A stretch of DNA of 64,000 nt from Verrucomicrobiota bacterium. GTDB lineage: Bacteria; Verrucomicrobiota; Verrucomicrobiia; Opitutales; Opitutaceae. Every line of letters starts with the position of its first letter. Within the stretch, counting starts at the first letter, position 1. The stretch lies in NCBI GenBank assembly GCA_016222805.1, contig JACRQG010000046.1, forward strand, positions 213,049-277,048, in the 5' to 3' direction. A program made the position numbers and the translations under genes. Positions 35,785 to 44,763 of the stretch are shown here, piece by piece. Under the pieces are notes generated by a model. It was given only the letters and a program-made list of their open reading frames with translations. It searched no databases and was not told the origin of the DNA.

Positions 35785-36810
35785 TCAACGCGGGCGCACC
35801 GAGGAACCTGGCACCCAGTGCCCCCGGACCGCGACGATCTTCTCGTGCCGTGGAATGCCGTATTCGTTGGCCTGGAGTTGCCCGACCAGGAGGTCGGTGG
35901 CGGCCGCGCCGACCGCCTCGGGATCCGAGTCCAGGCCGGCGAGCGGCGCCATGTCCTTGGACCAGTCGAGATGGACCAGACCGACTTCGTCCGGCACCCG
36001 CAGTCCCAGCCGGTCCACCCAGGCCGGAATCGGCTGGTCGGAGAAGAGAATCACCTCCGGCCGGTGCGCCGCCTGCCATTCCCGAAAATGCGCCTCTTCA
36101 TCGGCGGCGCGGGTGATGAGCGCCGGGACGCGCTGGGGCTCCGGCCGGTCGTTCTGATGGAGCAGAAAGGCCGCCAGCCAGGCCCGATCCACGCGCACGC
36201 TCAATGCCTCACTCAACACCAGCCCGATGCGCCGGTAGCGCCGGCGCGCAAGTTCCTGCAGCACGCGTTGCATGTCCTCATAGTGCGAAGACACCACGCG
36301 GTGTACCGGCGGATGATTCACCGTCAGTCCCTTCGCCACGCATGCGAAGTGTCGCCAACCCAATTGCAGGCGCCCGCCGGCCGCCGGCAGCGACTGGAGG
36401 ATCAGCCCGCGAATGCCCCGCGCCCGCAGGATGCGCGTCATCCGCTCCGAGGACATGCCCGGCTCGTGAAGCCAGAGTTCGTCGAGCGCATAACCCAGTT
36501 CCCGGGACCGGCGCTCCACGCCACGGTGAAATCGCTCAAGATTCGGCATGGCCCGCCACCCGTGGCGCGTCGGCCAGGCCGTGACAAACCCCAGCGTCGC
36601 CTGCACCGGTTTCTCGCGCAGCGTGCGCAGCCGGGCCATGAGCGAGGAGACGACGGCGTCGACCCGGTACCCGCGTTCGGCCGCATAACGCCGGATCTTC
36701 CGCCGAGTCGACGCGGGCAGGCGGGGATCGTCGCGCAACGCCAGCGAGACCGTCGTGTGCGATACCCCGAGGCCGGCGGCGATTTCACGCAGGGAGACGC
36801 GGGCGCTCAT
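35785..36810 (-). CDS. LacI family transcriptional regulator
   Basis: 341 residues. HTH of the LacI type: VSLREIAAGLGVSHTTVSLA with hinge RKIRRYAAERGYRVD. A periplasmic-binding-like ligand domain follows (AFLLHQNDRPEP, VILFSDQPIPAWVDRLG, VGLVHLDWSKDMAPLAGLDS). The start codon sits at the edge of a candidate operator, so autoregulation is likely. It diverges from dgoD by 58 bases, and the likely effector is a galactonate-pathway intermediate. Confidence 0.92.
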   Translation of the reverse strand: MSARVSLREIAAGLGVSHTTVSLALRDDPRLPASTRRKIRRYAAERGYRVDAVVSSLMARLRTLREKPVQATLGFVTAWPTRHGWRAMPNLERFHRGVERRSRELGYALDELWLHEPGMSSERMTRILRARGIRGLILQSLPAAGGRLQLGWRHFACVAKGLTVNHPPVHRVVSSHYEDMQRVLQELARRRYRRIGLVLSEALSVRVDRAWLAAFLLHQNDRPEPQRVPALITRAADEEAHFREWQAAHRPEVILFSDQPIPAWVDRLGLRVPDEVGLVHLDWSKDMAPLAGLDSDPEAVGAAATDLLVGQLQANEYGIPRHEKIVAVRGHWVPGSSVRPR

Positions 36811-36823
36811 TTTACGGGAAACC
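36811..36823. promoter_or_regulatory. Candidate LacI-type operator, site 2
   Basis: TTTACGGGAAACC directly beside the lacI start codon, in the 58-base region shared with dgoD. It shares 12 of 13 bases with site 1. It overlaps the place where a ribosome-binding site for lacI would be, so LacI binding would control its own expression and dgoD. Confidence 0.45.
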
Positions 36824-36868
36824 GTGTCTGCTCTTTACGCCCGGCCGAGGCCAGCCCAAACACCTCCC

Positions 36869-37987
36869 GTGCGCCTCACCCGCCTGGAAACCCTACACCT
36901 TCGGCCGCGCTGGCTGGTCGTGCGGTTGCACACCGACACCGGACTGGTCGGCCTGGGCGAGGCGACGCTGGAGGGACGCTCCCTGGCAGTGGAGGCGGCC
37001 CTTGGTGAGATGGGGCGCTGGCTGATCGGCCAGGACCCGCGCCGGATCGAGTACATCTGGCAGCATCTCTACCGCGGGGGCTTTTACCGGCTCGGGCCGG
37101 TGCTCTGCTCGGCCCTCTCCGGCATCGATCAGGCCCTCTGGGATCTGCTCGGGAAACACCTCGCCACGCCTGTACACCAGCTGCTGGGCGGCGCCGTGCG
37201 GGATCGGATTCGCCTCTATGGCTGGGTGAACGTCACCACGACCGGGGACTACATCGAGAGTGCGGCCCGGCTGGCGGCCGAACAGCACTTCACCGCCTTC
37301 AAGTGCACGATCACCGACGCGATGCGGCCGCTCGAATCGCGCGCGCGGATCACCGAGGCGGCGGAGCGATTTCACGCGCTGCGCCAGCGGCTCGGGGATG
37401 CCATCGACATCGGGGTCGATCTTCACGGGCGCTGTACGCCGGCGGTAAGCCGGCAGATCGCCCACCTGCTCGAACCAGACCATCCGCTCTTCCTCGAGGA
37501 ACCGGTGCTTGGTGATGATCCGGCGGCCCTGCGCGACCTGGCGGCCGCCACGCGCGTGCCTTTGGCCACGGGGGAACGGCTTTACACCCGGTGGCAGTTT
37601 CAGGATCTCGTCGCGCAGCGGGCCGTCGCCGTGGTCCAGCCGGATGTGGCGCATGCCGGCGGCATCTCGGAACTGCGCCGCATCGCCGCCGCCGCGGAAG
37701 CACGGGAAATCGCCTTTGCCCCGCACTGCCCGCTCGGCCCGGTCGCCCTGGCTGCCTGCCTGCAACTCGCGGCGGCCACGCCCAACTTCCTCTGCCAAGA
37801 ACACGTCACCCTCGGGGAAACCCTGCTGACGGAGCCCTTCGTCGTGCGCGACGGATTCGTGGCGGTGCCGACCGGTCCCGGACTCGGCATTGCGTTGGAC
37901 GAGGCCAAGGTGGCGACCCAGCGCTTCGACGGAAAATGGGACGCCCCGATCTGGCATCATGCCGACGGTGGCCTGGCCGAGTGGTGA
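36869..37987 (+). CDS. dgoD: Galactonate dehydratase
   Basis: 372 residues from a GTG at 36869; this start gives an N-terminus of the same length as E. coli DgoD plus one. Metal ligands Asp184, Glu210, Glu236 and catalytic His186 and His286 align with E. coli Asp183, Glu209, Glu235, His185 and His285 (motifs IGVDLHGRC, LFLEEPVL, LATGERLY, FAPHCPLGP), recalled from the characterised family. It removes water from D-galactonate to give 2-keto-3-deoxygalactonate. Some mandelate-racemase-like dehydratases are specific for other acids, but this match is very close. Confidence 0.93.
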   Translation: MRLTRLETLHLRPRWLVVRLHTDTGLVGLGEATLEGRSLAVEAALGEMGRWLIGQDPRRIEYIWQHLYRGGFYRLGPVLCSALSGIDQALWDLLGKHLATPVHQLLGGAVRDRIRLYGWVNVTTTGDYIESAARLAAEQHFTAFKCTITDAMRPLESRARITEAAERFHALRQRLGDAIDIGVDLHGRCTPAVSRQIAHLLEPDHPLFLEEPVLGDDPAALRDLAAATRVPLATGERLYTRWQFQDLVAQRAVAVVQPDVAHAGGISELRRIAAAAEAREIAFAPHCPLGPVALAACLQLAAATPNFLCQEHVTLGETLLTEPFVVRDGFVAVPTGPGLGIALDEAKVATQRFDGKWDAPIWHHADGGLAEW

Positions 37988-38054
37988 CCTGCCGACATCG
38001 CAATTCCGCGGACGGCCCCGGTCGGCAGACGCACCTCCCGCTTCCCTTCCCGTC

Positions 38055-39014
38055 ATGTCGCACCGTCCTCGCGTTCTAATCACCCGCTGGTATCCGCCCG
38101 AACGGGTGGCCCCCTTGGCCGCCCGGGCCGAGGTCTTGGTTCCGGCGGAGGAAGGTGGGTGTTTCAGCGACAGGGAAGTCCGGCAGATCGCGCCCTCCCT
38201 CGCCGCCATCATCAACCAGGGAGAACTCGCCATCGACCGCGCCTTGATCGCCGCCGCCCCGCAGCTCCGCATCGTCGCCAACGCCGCCATCGGCGTGAAC
38301 AACCTCGACCTCGCCGCACTGCGCGAACGCACCATCTGGGGCACCAACACGCCGACGGCGTTCGCCGATGCCACCGCGGATTGCACGCTCGGCTTGCTGC
38401 TGATGCTGGCCCGGCGCCTTGGGGAGGCGGATCGCTTTGTGCGGGCCGATCGCTGGCAGGCCTTCGAACCCGGTCGGTGGGATGGGATTCTGCTGCGCGG
38501 GCGAACGCTCGGCCTCGTGGGTTTCGGCAACATCGGCCGGGCCGTCGCGCGACGCGCCGAGGCGTTTGGAATGCAGGTGTTGCACCACACCCGCCGGCCC
38601 ACCGGACATCCCGGCTGGCGTCCTCTCGACGAACTGCTCCCCGGCGCCGACTTTGTTTCCCTGCACCTGCCCCTGAACCCCGATTCCCGGGGGCTCATCA
38701 ATGCCAGCCGCCTCAGCCAGATGAAGCGCGGCGCCTTTTTGATCAACGTCGCCCGCGGGTCCGTGGTCGACGAGGCTGCGCTCCTCTCCGCCCTGCGTTC
38801 GGGTCAACTGGGCGGCGCCGCGCTCGATGTCTTCGCCGACGAACCCCGCGTGCCCCCCGAACTGCGCACGATGGAAAACGTGATCCTCACGCCCCACCTC
38901 GGCGGCGGGACCCAAGCCGGTCGGCGCCTCGCCCAGGAGCAGTGTGTGGAAAATGTCCGGCGCGTGCTGCAGGGGGAGCGACCGCTTCCGGAGTGTGTGG
39001 TCACCGCTGCCTGA
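38055..39014 (+). CDS. D-2-hydroxyacid dehydrogenase (glyoxylate/hydroxypyruvate reductase-like)
   Basis: 319 residues. GFGNIG at 156-161 binds NAD(P); Arg234 in VARGSVVD, Glu263 in ADEPR and His281 in TPHLGGG are the catalytic set. The size and the phrase LLLMLARRLGEADRFVR fit the glyoxylate/gluconate reductase branch. It follows dgoD by 67 bases and probably belongs to the same sugar-acid operon, reducing a keto-acid or semialdehyde product. Confidence 0.9.
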   Translation: MSHRPRVLITRWYPPERVAPLAARAEVLVPAEEGGCFSDREVRQIAPSLAAIINQGELAIDRALIAAAPQLRIVANAAIGVNNLDLAALRERTIWGTNTPTAFADATADCTLGLLLMLARRLGEADRFVRADRWQAFEPGRWDGILLRGRTLGLVGFGNIGRAVARRAEAFGMQVLHHTRRPTGHPGWRPLDELLPGADFVSLHLPLNPDSRGLINASRLSQMKRGAFLINVARGSVVDEAALLSALRSGQLGGAALDVFADEPRVPPELRTMENVILTPHLGGGTQAGRRLAQEQCVENVRRVLQGERPLPECVVTAA

Positions 39015-39047
39015 GTCGTCCGCTCGCGCTTCGCTCGTTCGGGCGGG

Positions 39048-39839
39048 TCAGGAGGGCGGACTGCGCCCCGCCTCAGTGGAGGTTACCGCCGACGCGGCGC
39101 TTCCTCCTCCTGCCGCCGGCACCAACGGATTCGGCACTCCGCCCGGGATAGGCGCGAGTGGCGTGGTCGGCGGATTGGGCGCTTTGGAACCCGTGAAGAA
39201 CATGGCACTGAGAAGCGCGACGACCAGCGACTGCAGCGGCGAAAGGAAGTAGTTCCCAATCATCAAAGCGCGAATGAACGCCGGCTTGTCGAACTGACCC
39301 GCGCCGACCGCCGGCTGCACGGGCCCCACCCCAACCGGGGCGGTGCTTGCATTCGTCGCTCCCGCAGGCGGCACGCCAAGCCCCCCGGCCGTGGCGGCGT
39401 CGAGCGAGGCCGCTCCGACGGTTCTTCCCGACCCGGAACCGCCGGCATCCGCGAACAAGCTGAACTCCTTGCTCACCAGCGGCGCGCCCACCATCACCCA
39501 CAGGGCAAGCACCGCGAGGTAGAACGTAGACACCGCCTTCGAGAGCTTCAGGAACCCGCGCCGGACGAACAACGGCGATTCCGTGCTCCCAGCCGCCACG
39601 ATCGCGCTGGCGGCAATGACGCTGAAGATCAGGCCCATCGTCGGCATGATCGTCGGGAGCGCCCAGCTCCACAATTCCTCCGCGATCTGCGGCCGCATGA
39701 TGGTGCGCACCACCATGAGGAGCATGACGATGACGCTGCCGTGCGTCCACAACTGGGCCATGTGCAGCCGGGCGGTTTCGAGGCGTTCCAGGTTGGTCAC
39801 GGGCGCCTCGTGGGAGGGGGTGGCGGGAGTATCGTTCAT
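39048..39839 (-). CDS. Membrane protein of unknown function, partner of the HEAT-like protein
   Basis: 263 residues. Four hydrophobic segments (IVMLLMVVRTIM, LPTIMPTMGLIFSVIAASAI, VSTFYLAVLALWVMVGAPLV and NYFLSPLQSLVVALLSAMFF) with a long Gly/Ala/Ser-rich linker in the middle and another at the C-terminus. No family is recognised. Its ATG at 39839 overlaps the stop of the HEAT-like gene (ATGA), a sign of translational coupling. Confidence 0.75.
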   Translation of the reverse strand: MNDTPATPSHEAPVTNLERLETARLHMAQLWTHGSVIVMLLMVVRTIMRPQIAEELWSWALPTIMPTMGLIFSVIAASAIVAAGSTESPLFVRRGFLKLSKAVSTFYLAVLALWVMVGAPLVSKEFSLFADAGGSGSGRTVGAASLDAATAGGLGVPPAGATNASTAPVGVGPVQPAVGAGQFDKPAFIRALMIGNYFLSPLQSLVVALLSAMFFTGSKAPNPPTTPLAPIPGGVPNPLVPAAGGGSAASAVTSTEAGRSPPS

Positions 39840-42800
39840 CGGAGGGGAGCGGAATCGAAATAGCGCAACATGCCGGTCATGCGGACATGCTGGGCGGCGG
39901 TCAGCGTGCCGAAGGGGTAATAGAGCCCGGAGGGTCGCCGTTGGTAGGAGTAGACCAGCACGTAGGCCTTCAAGTCCTTGAAGCTCTTCTGCTGCAGTTC
40001 CGGCGGCAGGCTCTTGGCCCCGCTGCCCGGATCCGGGATCACGAAACCGACGCGCCATTTCGGCAGGAAGTCGCTCGTCACCACAAAGACGATCTTCCGG
40101 AAGTAGCCGGGCACTTCATAAAACATCCAGGCGGGCCAGTCGGGCCGGATGCTGTCCGCCGTCGACCAGCGGTAGACGCCCGGGTACGGTTGCCCGGTGG
40201 CCTTGATGCGCTCGATGCGCGTCACGAGCGCAAACCCGCCGGGCACGGGAAACAGGCCCGCCTCCAGATCGCCAAAGGTCGCGCCGAGGCTGCCCCGCAG
40301 GCGTTTCTCCACCTCGCCCAAGGTGCTGGTTTCCCCGCCGAGCCAGCGCCGTTTCAAGGAGGCGTGCTCCCCACCGAATTCATCCCAGATCACCGGCGGC
40401 GGCGGCGGCCACGGGAAGTAGATGTTCTGGAATGCCTGCATCTCGGCGGACGGAGGAACCGTCTGCTGCGGTGTCATAGCCACCGCGACGCTGATCAAAT
40501 TCATCTGCGAGGAGACGGCAGTCGCCGCGTTTGCCACGGCTTGGCTCTTCTCGGGCTGGTCAGCTTCGGCCTTGATCTGCGCCGTCGAACGATTCGTGGC
40601 AGTCGCCACCACCCCGAGGATTCGATCCGCGGGAACCACCGGGCGGCTGCGCGCCGTCTGGTAGAGTATTGGTGCCCGCGAGAGATCGTCGGAGGCCAGC
40701 GCCTTCGCTGCTTCCGGCCAGATCGAAGGCGCTTTGAGGGCAAGCACCGATGCGATTTCCGGCACCGTCCCGGGACGCAGGGCCGCCAGGCGCCGGGCCA
40801 GCGGCACGGCGAAGTTCGGCGCCATCGTCGTGACCGTGGCCAGGATTGCCCCCTGCAGGTCCGGGCGTTTTGCCACCGCGTCCTCCGCCAGCTTTGGCAC
40901 ATCGGCTCCGCTCGCCACCATCTGCATCCCCAGCTGCTCGAGAAACACACGGGAATCCGTCGCCGAAGTCGGCGGCGCGGGAGTCCCCGCTGAGTTCGGA
41001 ACCGGAGTCGCGGCGGCTGCCTTCTTCCTCGCCGCCTCCTCGAAAGCCTGCGCCGAACCAGCCAGGCCGTCCCAAATCCCCTCCTGGCGGGCCAGTTGCT
41101 CCTCCTGTTCCCGCATCGTCCCCGCCAGCCACACCGACCGGAGATGCGGCAGCCGGCCCACAATCTTCCCGATGCCCTCGAGCGTCGCCTGCCGGACCTT
41201 TGGATCGGATTCGACGATCGCCCGCGCCCACACGTTTTGGGTCTCGACCGTCTCCGGCCCGAACTCGGCCAACGCCACCAACGCCGCCCGGCGCACCTTC
41301 TCGGGCGCCCGGCGGTTTCCCGCCAGCGCCCGCACGGCCGCGGCCAGATCGTCGGTCGGAGCCTTCAGCCACTTCGTTTGCCCCAGGCACAGTGCGAGGT
41401 TTTTCTCCTCGTCCGTACTCAGGTCGTTGACATCGCCTGCCAGCATCTGCCGCAGATGAATCCTCAGTTCCTCCGCCACCGCCCCCGCGCCTTGTGGCCG
41501 CGTGGCCAGGTAATCGAAGACCGAATTCTCCTCCAAACACGACCGGACGGCCTGGGCCGCAAGCTCCCGGTCCCAGGGGAAGTCGGAGTCGTCCCGCAGG
41601 ATGGCCTTCCGCACGATGATCCAGAGCCCCTGTTGCAGGTTCGACGCGTGCTCGGGCAGCAAACGTTCGACGACTTCCTTCTTCACCTTCGCCGGCGCCG
41701 CCGCGAGCCAGACCGCACCGGTATCGGGCATGTAGTCCGATTTCGGACCCTGGATGGTGTCAAAGGTGATCTCCGACCGCGCCGCCGCCCGCTCCGCCGG
41801 CGTCCCATACCGCGCGAGCACCGCGCTCACCGCCATTTCCATCACTTCGCCCTGGAGCTTCGGCGCCAGTTCCCGGGCGGTCCGGGCCCGATCGGCGCTG
41901 TTGTCGACGAGCTTCCAGAAGGCCGGCAGTGCGACCTCCACCTGCTCATGCTCACGTTCCTTGCCCACTCCCAGCATCACTTCAAGAGCGGCCCGGCCGA
42001 GCTCAGTCCCCGGGTCCAGGTGTTGTTGAACCGCCATGAAGCCGAGAGCGGGACCGTCCCGCAGCAGCACCGTCAGGCGGCCGGGGAGATCCACGGGAGG
42101 GCGTCCCAGGCAGGTCAGGACGACTCCGAGCATCGCGCGTCCTTCTTCATCCGCGTCCGTCGCGAGAGCCTGGAGTCCCGCCAGGACGCGTTCCGCCCGG
42201 GCGCCCTCCCCGAGGTGTCGCAAGACCTCAAAGAGGTCTCCGGGCTTCGCCTCCGCCAGCCCCGTGGCGACCAGGCCTGCGGCCAGCCGCTCTGCCAGCA
42301 GCGACGGAATCCGCCACGGCAACGGAGATTTCGCCGGGGTCAGTACGCCTTCCTTGCCGCGGGTAATCGGCCCGTCTTTCAGGACTCGGTAAAGCCGGCG
42401 GAAGCTCAGGTCCTGCCGGACGTAGTGCTCCACTGCGTCCGAGAGTTCGCCCGCCAGGTTCGGCGGAAGGTCCCGGCCATTGAGACGGCTGAGCAGGAGC
42501 AACAGGAGCCGATCGCGGAACTCCGGATCGGACGCCCGCGCAAACTCCGCCAGCACCACCTCCAGCGACTCCTCCCAGAGCAGCTCAAACAGGATCTCAT
42601 CCGCCGCAGATCCTGTCTCGTCCAACAGCCGGCGGAGCACCGGAATCGCGTCGCGTCCACCATAGCGCAGGAGCGCGACCAGGCGGGTCCGCTCCGGGCC
42701 TTTCGCCTCCGCGATCACCCGGACGAGCGTCGGCAGGATCGGCCCCGCATCCCGGATCGCCTTCGCGGCTTCGAGAGCGAGCTCGCGGACGAAGGGATCG

Positions 42801-43195
42801 CCGTCACCATAGAACGGTGACAGCCCGGCCGCCGTGCCCTCATGCGGCGCCCGGAACACTTCGGTCAGGACCGCCTTCAGGTGCTCGACCGATCCGGCGA
42901 AATCCCCCGGCTCCCGCGTGTCGACCCAGCGACCGCGCGCGACGGCGCGGCGATAGTCGTCGATCAGCGGCCGCGGATCCAGGTCGGGCAGGACCCCCAG
43001 CGCCGCCACCGCGTAGAGGGACACCGTCGCGGGCACACGCGTCTCGCTGCGCGGCGGATTCCGGACGAGCGTGAAGTCCCGAGCCCGCTTCCACAATTCC
43101 TCCTGGGCGGCGCGCCCGAAGTGCCGGAAGGCCCCCACTGCCTCGCTCCGGATCCGCTCCTCCTCATGCCCAAGCAGTTCCCCGAGCGTCGGCAC
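39836..43195 (-). CDS. Very long HEAT-repeat-like protein, 5' end frameshifted
   Basis: 1119 residues in this frame, but 43195 is only the first usable start codon: the frame extends back to a GC run near 43239-43250, upstream of which the signal peptide lies in another frame (see next feature). Alpha-helical repeat patterns resembling HEAT occur through most of the first 900 residues (LLGHEEERIRSEAVGAFRHF, LRRLLDETGSAADEILFELL, RRAALVALAEFGPE). The C-terminal 220 residues form a separate beta-containing domain rich in aromatics (NIYFPWPPPPPVIWDEFGG, WMFYEVPGYFRKIVFVV). No known domain recognised. Followed by a membrane protein, with which it probably forms a complex. Confidence 0.75.
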   Translation of the reverse strand: MPTLGELLGHEEERIRSEAVGAFRHFGRAAQEELWKRARDFTLVRNPPRSETRVPATVSLYAVAALGVLPDLDPRPLIDDYRRAVARGRWVDTREPGDFAGSVEHLKAVLTEVFRAPHEGTAAGLSPFYGDGDPFVRELALEAAKAIRDAGPILPTLVRVIAEAKGPERTRLVALLRYGGRDAIPVLRRLLDETGSAADEILFELLWEESLEVVLAEFARASDPEFRDRLLLLLLSRLNGRDLPPNLAGELSDAVEHYVRQDLSFRRLYRVLKDGPITRGKEGVLTPAKSPLPWRIPSLLAERLAAGLVATGLAEAKPGDLFEVLRHLGEGARAERVLAGLQALATDADEEGRAMLGVVLTCLGRPPVDLPGRLTVLLRDGPALGFMAVQQHLDPGTELGRAALEVMLGVGKEREHEQVEVALPAFWKLVDNSADRARTARELAPKLQGEVMEMAVSAVLARYGTPAERAAARSEITFDTIQGPKSDYMPDTGAVWLAAAPAKVKKEVVERLLPEHASNLQQGLWIIVRKAILRDDSDFPWDRELAAQAVRSCLEENSVFDYLATRPQGAGAVAEELRIHLRQMLAGDVNDLSTDEEKNLALCLGQTKWLKAPTDDLAAAVRALAGNRRAPEKVRRAALVALAEFGPETVETQNVWARAIVESDPKVRQATLEGIGKIVGRLPHLRSVWLAGTMREQEEQLARQEGIWDGLAGSAQAFEEAARKKAAAATPVPNSAGTPAPPTSATDSRVFLEQLGMQMVASGADVPKLAEDAVAKRPDLQGAILATVTTMAPNFAVPLARRLAALRPGTVPEIASVLALKAPSIWPEAAKALASDDLSRAPILYQTARSRPVVPADRILGVVATATNRSTAQIKAEADQPEKSQAVANAATAVSSQMNLISVAVAMTPQQTVPPSAEMQAFQNIYFPWPPPPPVIWDEFGGEHASLKRRWLGGETSTLGEVEKRLRGSLGATFGDLEAGLFPVPGGFALVTRIERIKATGQPYPGVYRWSTADSIRPDWPAWMFYEVPGYFRKIVFVVTSDFLPKWRVGFVIPDPGSGAKSLPPELQQKSFKDLKAYVLVYSYQRRPSGLYYPFGTLTAAQHVRMTGMLRYFDSAPLR

Positions 43196-43231
43196 CGAGA
43201 CGCCCGGTTCCAGTGCGAGCTGGCCCAGGGC

Positions 43232-43580
43232 GCGGACGGCGCGCGCGCAGCTCGACCGGCAGGTTGCTGTCGATCACGCGTCCCAGTTCTGTCGCCACGC
43301 CCGGCTCCGCCGCCGGCAGGAGGAACCAATCGGCACCGACCCGGTAGGGAAACACCTGTCGCTGCACCCGCTCCAGCCATGCCGCGACAGTCAACCCGGG
43401 CTCCTGGGCCGCGACGGGCCACGGAAAGGCGAGCGCAATCAGCAACGCCAGCCGCCGCCCGCTTCTTTTCCCGGCGCCCCGACGCGCACGGCCAGCGTCC
43501 GCCGGGCTGGAACTCCGGTCAATGCCAGGTCCGTCGGAGTCGAGCCTTCCAAAGCTTCGAGTGGTTGGTCGAAGATGCAT
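43232..43580 (-). pseudogene. Frameshifted N-terminal part of the HEAT-like gene (signal peptide)
   Basis: In this frame lies a signal-like sequence (RRLALLIALAFPWPVAAQ) followed by a short domain (LTVAAWLERVQRQVFPYRVG) ending LGRVIDSNLPVELRAR. Directly after ELRAR the meaning continues in the other frame as AVRALGQLALEPGVSVPTLG, which runs into the 1119-residue protein. The change of frame sits in a GCGCGCGC run at about 43239-43250, typical of slippage or of a sequencing error. The ATG at 43580 is the nearest in-frame start but gives a long polar leader, so the true start is uncertain. Confidence 0.6.
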
Positions 43581-43719
43581 GCGCCCCGAATCGCGGCACT
43601 TGGCGGTTGGGGAGACTGGACGGGCAGCCAAGGGTGGGAGGCGAACCGAGACCGGTCGACAAAGACACCGCTCCAGGCGGAAAACCAGAAAAAAGACCGC
43701 GCCGCGATGGCGCCCCCCC

Positions 43720-44697
43720 TCACCCGGTTTCCGCCCAGGGATCGAACAGCAGCTTGACCGCCTCCTTGCGGCGCAGGCGGTCCACCCCTTCGACGTAGCG
43801 CGTGAAGGGCAGCGTGCCACTGATCAACGGAGCCAGCCGCAGGCGTCCGTCGAGAATGTAGTCCCGGGCCGTCTCCGCCGCCGCCCGGTTGTGGTCACCG
43901 TAACCCATCAGAGTCAGCCCCGGTCCGAAGAGGTGCCGGGACCCGAACCGCACCTCCTCGCGCAGCACGCCGAACAGCGCCACGCATCGCCGCGTGCGAT
44001 CCATGAGAAACTCGATGGCCGCGGGAACCCCGGTGAGATCGATGGCGTCGTCGAGCGCCCCGGCTCCCCGCGAACCCGGCCAAGTTGCCGCATCCGGAGC
44101 CAGGGCACGGTGGGCCCCCAGCTGAAGCGCGAGGGCCCGGCGCTTCGGCAGCGGGTCGAAGCCCACCACCTCCGCCGCTCCGTGCGCCCGCGCGAGTTGC
44201 ACGGCTACCAGCCCCGCCGGGCCGAGACCACCGAGGCCGATCCTCCGCCCGGCGATTCCCCCCTGCGCGGCGAGTTGTTGGAATGAAACCTCCACGCACA
44301 TCGCCAGCTCCAGCGAAGCCATATCCGCCAGCGCGATGCCGGCAGGAAACTCCAGTAGATCGTCTTCGTGAAACGTGTTGAACTGGGCGTAGAATCCCGG
44401 TCGCGGCCGCCCGGTGTCACGCCACGCCGCCACGCGCGCCCCGACCCGCAGCTTCGTCGCACCCGGACCGTGTGCCACCACTTCACCCGCCGCCTCGTGA
44501 CCGGGCGCGCCGGGCAGGTACGGATAGGTGAGCGTCATGCCCGGGAACATCGGCCGGCCACCGAGGATGTGGAGATCCCAATGCGGACAGGTCGCCACCC
44601 CAAGCACCCGCACGAGGACTTCGCCCGGACCCGGCCGCGGCACCGGCACTTCCTTCCACACAGCCACTCCGGGCGCCTCGATTTGGAGGGTCTTCAT
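43720..44697 (-). CDS. Zinc-type MDR alcohol dehydrogenase-like oxidoreductase
   Basis: 325 residues. Cys in ATCPHWDLH and the His of PGHEAAGEV match the catalytic zinc site; LGGLGPAGLVAVQLARAHG is the Rossmann turn. It lacks the structural-zinc four-Cys loop, as in several shorter members. Start chosen at the ATG 44697 (MKTLQIEAPG). It lies 66 bases after the next MDR gene on the same strand; function may be oxidation of a polyol or alcohol. Confidence 0.85.
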   Translation of the reverse strand: MKTLQIEAPGVAVWKEVPVPRPGPGEVLVRVLGVATCPHWDLHILGGRPMFPGMTLTYPYLPGAPGHEAAGEVVAHGPGATKLRVGARVAAWRDTGRPRPGFYAQFNTFHEDDLLEFPAGIALADMASLELAMCVEVSFQQLAAQGGIAGRRIGLGGLGPAGLVAVQLARAHGAAEVVGFDPLPKRRALALQLGAHRALAPDAATWPGSRGAGALDDAIDLTGVPAAIEFLMDRTRRCVALFGVLREEVRFGSRHLFGPGLTLMGYGDHNRAAAETARDYILDGRLRLAPLISGTLPFTRYVEGVDRLRRKEAVKLLFDPWAETG

Positions 44698-44763
44698 CGT
44701 CGCCGGCAGGGAGGCATGCATGGCAGAGGGGATCTCGTTCTCAACGGGGGGTAGGCCGCGGGT

